From Zoogloea sp041908905 (GTDB lineage: Bacteria; Pseudomonadota; Gammaproteobacteria; Burkholderiales; Rhodocyclaceae), in contig NZ_JAYREK010000001.1 in the NCBI RefSeq assembly GCF_041908905.1, positions 248,001-312,000 of the forward strand: a stretch of DNA of 64,000 nt, written 5' to 3'. The first letter of the stretch is position 1. Each line of letters opens with the position of its first letter. The notes beneath the pieces were generated by a model. The model searched no databases and had not been told where the DNA came from. It worked only from the letters and a program-made list of their open reading frames with translations. A program made the translations under genes and the position numbers. Below, one piece after another: positions 24,204 through 32,556 of the stretch.

Positions 24204-25100
24204 TCACGCCACCAGCTCGCGCACCTCGTCGGGCACCACCGGCTGGGCGCCGGGGCTGCGGGGGGTGGCGTAGAGCCAGCCGTACAGCTTGAGCAGCAGG
24301 CGGTGGCGCAGGGTGCGGCGCAGGCACAGCACGGTGGCGCCGCGCAGGGCGCCGTTGGCGAACTGGCGCTTGACCTCGCATTCGCCGGGGCGGAAGTCGA
24401 GGTAGCGCAGGCCGGGCTCGGCGAAGACGCGGCGGATCGCCTGCAGGTGCAGCACGGTGCCGGCCGACCACTGGCGAAAGTCGTCGTGTTCGACGGAGCA
24501 CAGGTAGTGCAGCACCTCGCCCTGGGCCTCCAGGGCCAGGGCGGCCACCGGCTCGCCGTCGGCGAAGAGGGCGAACGCGCGAAGCGTGCCGCGCTGGGCC
24601 GTGGCCTTGAGGGCCACCGGCTCCACCGGGCGGCCGATGGGCGTGCCGTGGCCGCGCAGCCGGGCGAGGTGGCCGGCAAACTCGTCCACCTGGGCCGGCT
24701 CGCGGTATTCGCGCAGGTCGAGGGCCTGGCCGCAGCGTTCGAGCAGGCGGGCCTCGTCGCGGGCGTAGGATTCGCGGGTCTTGGCCGAGTAGCGCCCCTC
24801 CAGGAAGTCTTCGTAGCGCCCGGTCCACGCCAGGTAGTGCCACACGTCGCGGCTCAGCACGAAGGCCACGCTGTCGTCGCGCAGGCTGCGGGTGCGCCAG
24901 CCCGGATCGACCACGCAGCGCAGCAGCAGGCCGTCGGCGCCGGCGGGCACCGGCAGGGTGGCCAGCGCCTGGGCGGCCTCGCCGGCCAGCACGTCGGGGA
25001 GCGCCGCCTCATGCACGGCCAGGCGCAGGCGGGCGGAGAACAGGCGCTTGCCGCGCCAGATGATGGGAAGATGGACGATCCTGTCGGGGAGCTGATTCAT
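24204..25100 (-). CDS. GNAT-fold acyltransferase (Acetyltransf_6/CelD-like)
   Basis: The 298-aa protein matches the FemAB/CelD-type GNAT group: a central ARLRGHGTPIGRPVEPVAL region, then FALFADGEPVAALALEAQGE and the C-terminal signature YLDFRPGECEVKRQFAN. Members transfer acyl groups in exopolysaccharide, cell-wall or surface-glycan modification; the substrate here is unknown. The C-terminal LRRTLRHRLLLKLYGWL is basic and amphipathic and may contact membrane. It is divergent from the DNA methylase gene, with a 268-bp AT-rich gap that probably holds both promoters. Confidence 0.8.
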   Translation of the reverse strand: MNQLPDRIVHLPIIWRGKRLFSARLRLAVHEAALPDVLAGEAAQALATLPVPAGADGLLLRCVVDPGWRTRSLRDDSVAFVLSRDVWHYLAWTGRYEDFLEGRYSAKTRESYARDEARLLERCGQALDLREYREPAQVDEFAGHLARLRGHGTPIGRPVEPVALKATAQRGTLRAFALFADGEPVAALALEAQGEVLHYLCSVEHDDFRQWSAGTVLHLQAIRRVFAEPGLRYLDFRPGECEVKRQFANGALRGATVLCLRRTLRHRLLLKLYGWLYATPRSPGAQPVVPDEVRELVA

Positions 25101-25368
25101 GCTGCACTTTCACGAGTTTCATGCTTGCTCGGCAAAACCCGCGCCCGTTCTGGGCTGGCGGCCCATGGCCCGGCGGATCCGAACAACTTTTTAACAAACA
25201 CGGATAGTACAGAAGCATCGGTCGTCAGATATCGCGGCAACCAAATTATTTTTCGGGGCGTTAAATTCTTGGCAGCCCAGGCCGCCCGGCGCTGCCCAGG
25301 CCGGGCGCGGCTGGTGAACCGTGCCCACTTCCGGCACAATGACCGGGCTTCCGTACCACCCCGAACCC

Positions 25369-26610
25369 ATGCCGTCCTCCCTCGCTCCGCCCCCCGCGCC
25401 CCTGCCCCTGGAATCCCTCGGCCAGGTGTTCACCCCGGAACCCGTCGTGCGCTGCATGCTGAACCTGCGCCACAACACCGGCCGGGCGCTGGAGCCGTCC
25501 TGCGGCGACGGCGCCTTCCTGGGGCGGCTGCACCACGTGGTCGGCATCGAGCTCGACCCGCGCCAGTGCCCCCCTGACGCGCTGCAGATGGATTTCTTCG
25601 CCTACCCCGAGAGCGAGAAGTTCGACACCGTGATCGGCAACCCCCCCTACGTGCGCTACCAGGACATCAGCCCGGCCACCCGCAGGCTGCTGCGCCAGGA
25701 CGGTTTCGACGAGCGCAGCAACCTCTACCTGTTCTTCATCGAGAAGTGCGTGCGCCACCTGCTGCCGGGGGGCGAGCTGATCTTCATCACCCCACGGGAC
25801 TTCCTCAAGGCCACCAGCGCCCGCCGGCTCAATCGCTGGCTGCACGAGCGGGGCACCATCACCCACGCCATCGACCTGGGCGACGCCCGGGTGTTTCCCG
25901 ACGCGCTGCCCAACTGCCTGATCTGGCGCTACGAGCTGGACAACCTGAGCCACAACACGTCCTGGGCCCGCATCGGCCAGGGCGACGACCTGGCCCGCAG
26001 CCTGGCGCACCCGGTCTGGCAGCTGCGCCACTTCGCCGAATGCGCCGGCCACCTGCTGTTCTCACGCCACGAATACGCCATCAGCCTGCAGGCGGTGGCC
26101 AGCGTCAAGGTGGGCGCGGTGTCCGGCGCCGACGCCCTCTACGCCAGCGAGGACGCCGGCACCCTCGACTTCGTCACCTCATCCACCGGGCGCAGCGGGC
26201 GCACCCGCCGCATGATCTGGTGCGAACCCGGCGAGGGCCCGCCGGCGGCGCTGCTGCCCCACCGCGAGCGGCTGCTGGCGCGCCGCATCCGGCGCTTCGA
26301 CGAAACCAACTGGTGGCACTGGGGGCGCGGCTTTCCGCGCAGTGAGGCGCCGCGCATCTACGTAAACAGCAAGACGCGCCGGCCGCAGCCCTTCTTCACC
26401 CACCCGTGCGTCAACTTCGACGGCGCGGTGCTGGGGATCTTCCCCCACCGCCAGGACATCGACCTCGCCGCCTTCTGCGCGGCCCTCAACGCCGTCGACT
26501 GGGCCGACCTGGGCTTCGTGTGCGACGGGCGCTTCCTGTTCAGCCAGCGCAGCCTCGAGAACGCGCCGCTGCCCGAGCACTTCCGCCAGTTCCTGCCCGA
26601 CCCCGCCTGA
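25369..26610 (+). CDS. Solitary N6-adenine DNA methyltransferase (TaqI/Eco57I-like)
   Basis: The 413-aa protein carries LGQVFTPEPVVRCML near residue 17, the SAM loop ALEPSCGDGAFL, and the catalytic NPPY motif in VIGNPPYVRYQD near residue 88. The C-terminal half holds a target-recognition-like region (RRIRRFDETNWWHWGRGFP) resembling Eco57I-group methylases. No restriction gene or specificity subunit is adjacent, so it may be an orphan methylase with epigenetic or RNA-modifying function. Met at 25339 is an alternative start. gshA follows 147 bp downstream. Confidence 0.85.
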   Translation: MPSSLAPPPAPLPLESLGQVFTPEPVVRCMLNLRHNTGRALEPSCGDGAFLGRLHHVVGIELDPRQCPPDALQMDFFAYPESEKFDTVIGNPPYVRYQDISPATRRLLRQDGFDERSNLYLFFIEKCVRHLLPGGELIFITPRDFLKATSARRLNRWLHERGTITHAIDLGDARVFPDALPNCLIWRYELDNLSHNTSWARIGQGDDLARSLAHPVWQLRHFAECAGHLLFSRHEYAISLQAVASVKVGAVSGADALYASEDAGTLDFVTSSTGRSGRTRRMIWCEPGEGPPAALLPHRERLLARRIRRFDETNWWHWGRGFPRSEAPRIYVNSKTRRPQPFFTHPCVNFDGAVLGIFPHRQDIDLAAFCAALNAVDWADLGFVCDGRFLFSQRSLENAPLPEHFRQFLPDPA

Positions 26611-26757
26611 AGCCCCGCCGGATGAGCCGGACCGGGGCCCGGCAGGTGGATGGTGTAAGATCGTGCGAACCAACACGGGCCGCGCAGGCCACCGACGTGC
26701 TCCCCGACGTCGCTGGCCCGACGCCCAGCCCACCTGAGAACAGTCCGCGAGGTTTCC

Positions 26758-28050
26758 ATGGTCCCCCATCTCACCACCGCGCTCACCGGCCCCCTGCTGG
26801 AGCTCGAAAAGCACTTCCTCGACAATGCCACCGCCATCGAACACTGGATGCGCAGCCAGTGGCAGGAGCACACGCCGCCCTTCTACGGCTCGACGGATCT
26901 GCGCAACTCCGGCTTCAAGCTCGCCCCGGTCGACCTGAACCTCTTCCCCGGCGGCTTCAACAACCTCAACGACGCCTTCCTGCCCCTCTGCGTGCAGGCC
27001 GCCCAGGCCGCCGTGGAGCGCATCTGCGTCGGCGCCCGCTCGATCCTGCTGGTGCCCGAGAACCACACCCGCAACCAGTTCTACCTGCAGAACGTGGCCA
27101 AGCTGGTGTCGATCCTGCGCTTCACCGGCCTCGAGGTGCGCCTCGGCACCCTGCTGCCCGAGATCACCGAGCCCACCGTGGTCGAGCTCACCAACGGCGC
27201 CACCCTCACGCTGGAGCCCCTGGAGCGCCACGGCAGCCGCCTCGGCGTCAAGGATTTCGACCCCTGCGCGGTGCTGCTCAACAACGACCTCTCCGCCGGC
27301 ACCCCGGCGCTGCTGCAAGATCTGCACGACCAGTGGGTGATCCCGCCGGTGCACGCCGGCTGGCACACCCGCCGCAAGTCCAACCACGCCGCCGCCTACG
27401 ACCGCGTCACCCGCGACTTCTGCGCCGCCATCGGCATCGACCCGTGGCGCATCAACCCGGCCTACGACACCTGCAGCGGCCTCGACTTCCACGCCCGCAC
27501 CGGCGAGCAGGAGCTGGCCGACAAGGTCGCCGCCATGCTCGACGGCATCCGCGCCAAGTACAAGGAGTACGGCGTCAGCGACGAGCCCTTCGTGGTGGTC
27601 AAGGCCGACGCCGGCACCTACGGCATGGGCGTCATGACGGTCAAGGACGCCGCCGAGCTGATCGGCCTCAACCGCAAGCAGCGCAACAAGATGAGCGTCG
27701 TCAAGGAGGGCCTGGAGGTGCACGACGTGATCATCCAGGAGGGCGTGCACACCTTCGAGACCCTCAACGGCGCGGTGGCCGAGCCGGTGGTGTACATGAT
27801 GGACCACTACGTGGTGGGCGGCTTCTACCGGGTGCACACCCAGCGCGGCCGCGACGAGAACCTCAACGCCCCGGGCATGCACTTCGAGCCGCTGGCCTTC
27901 GAGGCCCCGTGCAGCCTGCCCGACAGCAACCAGGAGCCCGACGCCGCCCCCAACCGCTTCTACGCCTACGGCGTGGTGGCGCGCCTGGCGCTGCTGGCCG
28001 CCTCGGTCGAGATCGAGGAAACCGCGCCGGCCGTCGCCACCGAAGCCTGA
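26758..28050 (+). CDS. gshA: Glutamate-cysteine ligase, betaproteobacterial type
   Basis: GshA makes gamma-glutamylcysteine, the first step of glutathione synthesis. The 430-aa protein belongs to the form found in Acidithiobacillus and betaproteobacteria rather than the E. coli form. Its blocks STDLRNSGFKLAPVDLNLFPGG near residue 45, VLLNNDLS and VVKADAGTYGMGVMTV are conserved in that group. It is followed 14 bp later by gshB. Confidence 0.93.
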   Translation: MVPHLTTALTGPLLELEKHFLDNATAIEHWMRSQWQEHTPPFYGSTDLRNSGFKLAPVDLNLFPGGFNNLNDAFLPLCVQAAQAAVERICVGARSILLVPENHTRNQFYLQNVAKLVSILRFTGLEVRLGTLLPEITEPTVVELTNGATLTLEPLERHGSRLGVKDFDPCAVLLNNDLSAGTPALLQDLHDQWVIPPVHAGWHTRRKSNHAAAYDRVTRDFCAAIGIDPWRINPAYDTCSGLDFHARTGEQELADKVAAMLDGIRAKYKEYGVSDEPFVVVKADAGTYGMGVMTVKDAAELIGLNRKQRNKMSVVKEGLEVHDVIIQEGVHTFETLNGAVAEPVVYMMDHYVVGGFYRVHTQRGRDENLNAPGMHFEPLAFEAPCSLPDSNQEPDAAPNRFYAYGVVARLALLAASVEIEETAPAVATEA

Positions 28051-28064
28051 ACCGGGAGCCCGCC

Positions 28065-29006
28065 ATGAAATTCGCCTTCATCCTCGACCCCCTCGAGCAG
28101 CTCAAGGCCTACAAGGATTCGAGCATCGCCATGATGCGGGCCGCCGCCCGCCGCGGCCACGAGGTCTTCGCGATCCAGCGCGAGGCGCTGATCTGGGAGG
28201 CCGGCACCGTGTCGGCCCGCTGCCACGCGCTGACGGTGTCCGACTTCGACCACGCCTGGTACATCCCCGGCCCCGAGCAGACCCTGCCCCTCACCGCCTT
28301 CGACGCGGTGCTGATGCGCCAGGACCCGCCCTTCGACTTCGAGTACGTCACCGCCACCTGGCTGCTGGAGCGCGCCATGCAGGCCGGCGCGCGCATCTTC
28401 AACCACCCGGACGCCATCCGCGACCACTCCGAGAAGCTCGCCATCACCGAGTTCCCGCAGTTCACGCCGCCGACCCGGGTGGCCCGCCAGGCGGCCGACA
28501 TCAACGCCTTCATCGACGCCCACGGCGACACCATCCTCAAGCCCCTCGACGGCATGGGCGGCAGCCAGATCTTCCGGGTGCGGGCCGACGACCCCAACCG
28601 CAACGTCATCATCGAGACCCTCACCCACGACGAGACCCGCACCGTGATGGCCCAGGCCTACCTGCCGGCGATCAGCGCGGGCGACAAGCGGGTGTTGATC
28701 ATCGGCGGGCAGGTGATCCCCTACTCGCTGGCGCGCATCCCGATGGCCGGCGAGACCCGCGGCAACCTGGCTGCCGGCGGCCGCGGCGTGGCAATGCCCC
28801 TCACCGACGGCGAGCGGGCCATCGCCGAATACCTGGCCCCGATCCTGTGGGAGCGCGGGCTGCTCATCGTCGGCCTCGACCTGATCGGCGACCGGCTCAC
28901 CGAGATCAACGTCACCAGCCCCACCTGCATGGTCGAGATCACCAGCCAGACCGGCTTCGACGTGCCCGGCGCGGTGATCGACGCGCTGGAGCAGGTTTGC
29001 GCCTGA
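28065..29006 (+). CDS. gshB: Glutathione synthetase
   Basis: GshB adds glycine to gamma-glutamylcysteine with ATP. The 313-aa ATP-grasp enzyme shows the N-terminal FILDPLEQLKAYKDSS, LMRQDPPFDFEYV near residue 85, the ATP-binding ILKPLDGMGGSQIFRV near 155 and the C-terminal GLDLIGDRLTEINVTSPT. The 3' end overlaps the apbE start by 10 bp. The gshA-gshB order leading into PTS genes is a betaproteobacterial hallmark. Confidence 0.97.
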   Translation: MKFAFILDPLEQLKAYKDSSIAMMRAAARRGHEVFAIQREALIWEAGTVSARCHALTVSDFDHAWYIPGPEQTLPLTAFDAVLMRQDPPFDFEYVTATWLLERAMQAGARIFNHPDAIRDHSEKLAITEFPQFTPPTRVARQAADINAFIDAHGDTILKPLDGMGGSQIFRVRADDPNRNVIIETLTHDETRTVMAQAYLPAISAGDKRVLIIGGQVIPYSLARIPMAGETRGNLAAGGRGVAMPLTDGERAIAEYLAPILWERGLLIVGLDLIGDRLTEINVTSPTCMVEITSQTGFDVPGAVIDALEQVCA

Positions 29007-30055
29007 AGCGTGCCGGCGGCCTGCGGGCAGCCGGCCTGATCTTCCTGCTCGCCACGCTGCTGCTGGCCGGCTGCGCCCGCGAGCGCCTGCACCAGCAGGA
29101 GTCCTACGTTTTCGGCACCCGGGTCGAGCTGCTCACCTGGGACGCCTCCGAAGACAAGGCCCGCGCCGCGATGGCCGAGGTGCTGCGCGAGTTCGACCGC
29201 CTGCACCGGGCCTACCACGCCTGGGAGCCCTCCGAGCTCACCGCCCTCAACACCGCCATCGCCGCCGGTCAGTCGGAGATCTCCGTCTCGCCCGAGCTCG
29301 CCGCGATGCTCGCCGACGCCAAGCGGCTCGCCGCCACCGGCGACGAGCTGTTCAACCCGGCCCTCGGCCAGCTGATCGCCCTGTGGGGCTTCCACACCGA
29401 CAGCTTCACCCCCCACCGCCCCGACCCGGCCCGGCTGGCGGCCCTCGTCGCGGCGCGGCCGCAGATGGCCGACCTCACCATCGCCGGCAACACCGTGACC
29501 AGCCGCAACCCGGCGGTGCAGCTCGACCTCGGGGGCTACGGCAAGGGCTACGCGCTGGATCGCGCCGCCGCCATCCTCAAGGCCCATGGCGTCGGCAACG
29601 CCCTCATCAACATCGGCGGCAACGTGCTGGCCCTGGGCAGCAAGGGCGACCTGCCCTGGCGGGTCGGCATCCAGAACCCCCGCAAGCCCCAGCCCCTGGC
29701 CAGCCTGCCCCTGCGCGACGGCGAGGCGATCGGCACCTCGGGCGACTACCAGCGCTTCTTCGAGATGGACGGCGAACGCTACTGCCACCTCCTCGACCCC
29801 CGCAGCGGCCGCCCGGCCCGCGGCACCCAGGCCGTCACCGTGCTGATCACCCCGCGCCCCGGCGCCGGCACCCTGTCGGATGCCGCCAGCAAGCCGGTCT
29901 ACCTGGGCGGCGAGGGCTGGCGCGACTACGCCCGCCGCTTCGGCATCGACCACACGCTGCGCGTCGACGCCGACGGCCGCCTCCAGGTCACCCGCGCCCT
30001 CCACGACCGCCTGCAGTACGGCGAAGGCGTGGCCCCGGCGCAGATCGTGGACTGA
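28997..30055 (+). CDS. apbE: ApbE FAD:protein FMN transferase (lipoprotein)
   Basis: ApbE covalently attaches FMN to threonines of extracytoplasmic flavoproteins such as NqrB/C and RnfG. The 352-aa product has a lipoprotein signal with lipobox LLLAGC, so it is anchored at the membrane outside the cytoplasm. Visible blocks are YHAWEPSELTALN near residue 75, LDLGGYGKGYALD near 175, and the catalytic TSGDYQRFFEMDGERYCHLLDP near 250. A TTG at 28997 within the gshB end, after ggagcagg, is chosen; CTG at 29003 is possible. Confidence 0.93.
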   Translation: MRLKRAGGLRAAGLIFLLATLLLAGCARERLHQQESYVFGTRVELLTWDASEDKARAAMAEVLREFDRLHRAYHAWEPSELTALNTAIAAGQSEISVSPELAAMLADAKRLAATGDELFNPALGQLIALWGFHTDSFTPHRPDPARLAALVAARPQMADLTIAGNTVTSRNPAVQLDLGGYGKGYALDRAAAILKAHGVGNALINIGGNVLALGSKGDLPWRVGIQNPRKPQPLASLPLRDGEAIGTSGDYQRFFEMDGERYCHLLDPRSGRPARGTQAVTVLITPRPGAGTLSDAASKPVYLGGEGWRDYARRFGIDHTLRVDADGRLQVTRALHDRLQYGEGVAPAQIVD

Positions 30056-30079
30056 GCCTCCCCACGCCAGGCGGACCGG

Positions 30080-31723
30080 ATGGCCCATCGCCCGCCCGGC
30101 CTTCGCGCCCCCTCCACCCGCGCCACCGGCACGCCGGCCTGGCGCGTGCGCCTGGTGATCCTCGCCGCGGCCCTGGCCCCCCTCTCCATCTGGCCGCTGG
30201 CCACCGGCCGCCTCGCCCGCCCGCTGGAAACCGCCGCCTGGGCCCTGCTGTGCGGGCTGCTGGCCGCCTCGGCGCCGGGCCACTGGGCGCGCCTCGGCGC
30301 CTACGCCCAGGCCCTGCTGCTGCCGCTGACCCTGGTGTGGATCGGCGCCGTCGCCGGCACCGGGATGGGGCCCTCCCTGAACACCCTCGGCTCGGTCGCC
30401 GCGGGCGCCTACCGGGAGGTCTGGAACGGCGTGGTGCTGGCCTTCGGCGCGCCGGGCTTCGCCCCCGCCGCCGCCGCTACGCTGCTGCTCACCGTGTGGG
30501 CGACACGCCTCGCCCACCGCCACCGCTGGCAGGCCGGCGGCCCGTCCGGCCTGCTGTTCCTGCTCCTGCTGCTGCCCGCCTCGGCGACCGTGCTGGACGC
30601 GGCCGGCTTGCACACCTTCGCGCGGCTGGCCGGCCCCGAGGCGCGGATGGCGGTACCCTGGCTGTCCCACCTGGAGATGATGAAGGCCGGCCTCGAAGGG
30701 CTGGTCATGCCCAGCGCTGAGGCTTACGACGGCGGGCAGGCGGAGACGCGCTCGGCGCGGGGCGTGCGGCCGGCCTTCCAGACCGAGGCGGGGGTCGCCC
30801 TCCTCATCGTCGGTGAGTCCCTGCGCGCCGACGCGCTGCTCACCCCGGGCCGCGGCGAAGGCTCGACGGAACTCCAGCGGCGCCTCGCCGACGGCCTCGG
30901 CGTGCGCCTGCCGGACGCCTGCGCCGGCGGCAACGGCACCTTCGTCGCGGTGCCGAAGCTCCTCACCGCCGCACCGGGCGAGGCGCCCCCCTCGGACACC
31001 CGCCGGCCCAGCCTGCTGGCCCTGGCCCACGCGGGCGGCGCACGAACCGCCTACATCAACAACCACGAGACCTGGGTTCTCCCCGAGGCAGGGCACGACC
31101 TGGTCCAGAAGATTTCGTCCACCGGAGCCCACCCCCTCGACGAAGTAGCCGTGGAGGCTGCAGAAGACTTCATCCGGCGCGAGGCGGCCGCCGCCAGCGT
31201 GGCGGTGGTGCTGCACCTGTACGGCCAGCACTTCTTCTACGAAGACCGCTACCCCGGCGACCTGTTCGGGGCAGAACCCGCGGACGGCTCCCCCGAAGCC
31301 CTCGAGGCGCTGCGCTACCAGCGCGCCGCCGAATACGGCGCCCATGTGCTGGCCCGGGCGGCCCGGATGCTCGACAGCCTGCCGGTGCCCGCCTACCTGG
31401 TGTTCACCAGCGATCACGGCGAGAACCTGCTCTCCGACGGCACCGGCAAACACTTCCACGCCGGCCCGGTGAACGGCCGGCACGACACCCTGGTCCCGGC
31501 CCTTGTGTTGTGGAACCGCGCCTTCGCCCGCTCCGGCCGGCCGCAGCGGCTCCAGCCGTTGCTGGCGGCCGCGCAGATCAGCCACCGGGACGTCGCCCTT
31601 GCCTGGCTCGCCCTGCTCGGTGCGCCGCACCCCCTCGCGCCGCCCCTCGATCCGATGACCTGGGGCACGACAGGCCCCGGCCAGGCAGCCGGCCCGCTGC
31701 GCTGCGCCGACCTGCCGCCCTGA
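30080..31723 (+). CDS. Phosphoethanolamine transferase-like sulfatase-fold membrane protein
   Basis: The 547-aa protein has an N-terminal membrane part with about five helices and a periplasmic alkaline-phosphatase/sulfatase-fold domain starting near residue 235 (VALLIVGESLRADALL). A metal-binding DHGE (FTSDHGENLL) and the distal HFHAGP region are present. The nucleophile block GNGTFVAVP holds a Thr as in EptA/OpgE enzymes, so it probably modifies lipid A, periplasmic glucan or another surface glycan. It sits between apbE and the PTS genes, 24 bp after apbE. Confidence 0.8.
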   Translation: MAHRPPGLRAPSTRATGTPAWRVRLVILAAALAPLSIWPLATGRLARPLETAAWALLCGLLAASAPGHWARLGAYAQALLLPLTLVWIGAVAGTGMGPSLNTLGSVAAGAYREVWNGVVLAFGAPGFAPAAAATLLLTVWATRLAHRHRWQAGGPSGLLFLLLLLPASATVLDAAGLHTFARLAGPEARMAVPWLSHLEMMKAGLEGLVMPSAEAYDGGQAETRSARGVRPAFQTEAGVALLIVGESLRADALLTPGRGEGSTELQRRLADGLGVRLPDACAGGNGTFVAVPKLLTAAPGEAPPSDTRRPSLLALAHAGGARTAYINNHETWVLPEAGHDLVQKISSTGAHPLDEVAVEAAEDFIRREAAAASVAVVLHLYGQHFFYEDRYPGDLFGAEPADGSPEALEALRYQRAAEYGAHVLARAARMLDSLPVPAYLVFTSDHGENLLSDGTGKHFHAGPVNGRHDTLVPALVLWNRAFARSGRPQRLQPLLAAAQISHRDVALAWLALLGAPHPLAPPLDPMTWGTTGPGQAAGPLRCADLPP

Positions 31724-31795
31724 ACCGCCCGGGCCTGGGCGCGGCCCGGAAGAAGCCGGCTTGCCGGCCCGCCCCCTTGGGATAGAATGATCCCA

Positions 31796-32179
31796 ATGAT
31801 CGGCATCCTCATCATCACCCATGGCACCCTGGGCGAAGCGCTCGTCCAGTGTCTCGGTCATGTCATGAACCGCCGCCCGCCCCAGCTGATGCAGCTCGGC
31901 ATCTCGGGCCAGGACGACCCGCTCGACGTGCTGCCCCTCGCCCGGCGGCTGGTCGAGCTGGTGGACAGTGGCGACGGGGTGCTGATCCTCACCGACATCC
32001 TCGGCGCCACCCCCGCCAACACGGCCGCCAGGCTCCTCGAGCCCGGCCGTGTCGAGGGCATCGCCGGGGTCAATGTGCCCATGCTGCTGCGCGCGCTCAC
32101 CTACCGCGGGCAGGGCATGGAGGTGCTGCTCAAGAAAACCGTGGCCGGCGCCTGCGAGGGCGTCGTCCGCATGAAATAA
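31796..32179 (+). CDS. PTS EIIA component, mannose family
   Basis: The 127-aa cytosolic EIIA of the mannose/fructose family has the phosphorylatable His in ILIITHGTLGEAL near residue 9 and the DILGATPAN block near 67. No EIIB, C or D permease subunits accompany it, so it acts as a regulatory phosphocarrier rather than in sugar uptake. The second ATG at 31796 matches the family start better than the one at 31787. HPr and EI genes follow. Confidence 0.92.
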   Translation: MIGILIITHGTLGEALVQCLGHVMNRRPPQLMQLGISGQDDPLDVLPLARRLVELVDSGDGVLILTDILGATPANTAARLLEPGRVEGIAGVNVPMLLRALTYRGQGMEVLLKKTVAGACEGVVRMK

Positions 32180-32223
32180 ACCACAACACACACCACACCA
32201 CCGAGGACGACAGGAAAACCACC

Positions 32224-32493
32224 ATGCCCCGCCAGGAAGCCGCCATCGTCAACAAGCTGGGCCTGCACGCCCGCGCCTCCGCCAAACTCACCCAGACCGC
32301 CAGCGCCTTCGGCTGCGACGTGTGGCTGGAGCGCAACGGCAAGCGCGTCAACGCCAAGAGCATCATGGGCGTGATGATGCTCGCCGCCGCCAAGGGCAGC
32401 ACCATCGTCATCGACACCGAGGGCAGCGACGCCGACGCCGCGATGGCCGCCCTCCAGGCCCTGATCGCCGACAAGTTCGGCGAAGGAGAGTAA
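32224..32493 (+). CDS. ptsH: Phosphocarrier protein HPr
   Basis: HPr passes phosphate from EI to EIIA. The 89-aa protein has the active His in KLGLHARASAKL near residue 15 and the regulatory Ser in AKSIMGVMMLAAAKGS near 46, the site of HPr kinase in organisms that have it. It lies 44 bp after the EIIA gene and 63 bp before ptsI. The kinase gene hprK is not in this window. Confidence 0.97.
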   Translation: MPRQEAAIVNKLGLHARASAKLTQTASAFGCDVWLERNGKRVNAKSIMGVMMLAAAKGSTIVIDTEGSDADAAMAALQALIADKFGEGE

Positions 32494-32556
32494 GGCCGGG
32501 CAGCGGGTGCCCCGACGCCTCACCCCTTCCACCAACTCCTCACCGCCCCTCAAGCC

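Noticed and set aside
28721..32191. A 1156-codon minus-strand open frame
   Set aside because: It is antisense to gshB, apbE, the eptA-like gene and the PTS EIIA gene, all with clear family motifs. It is a high-GC shadow.
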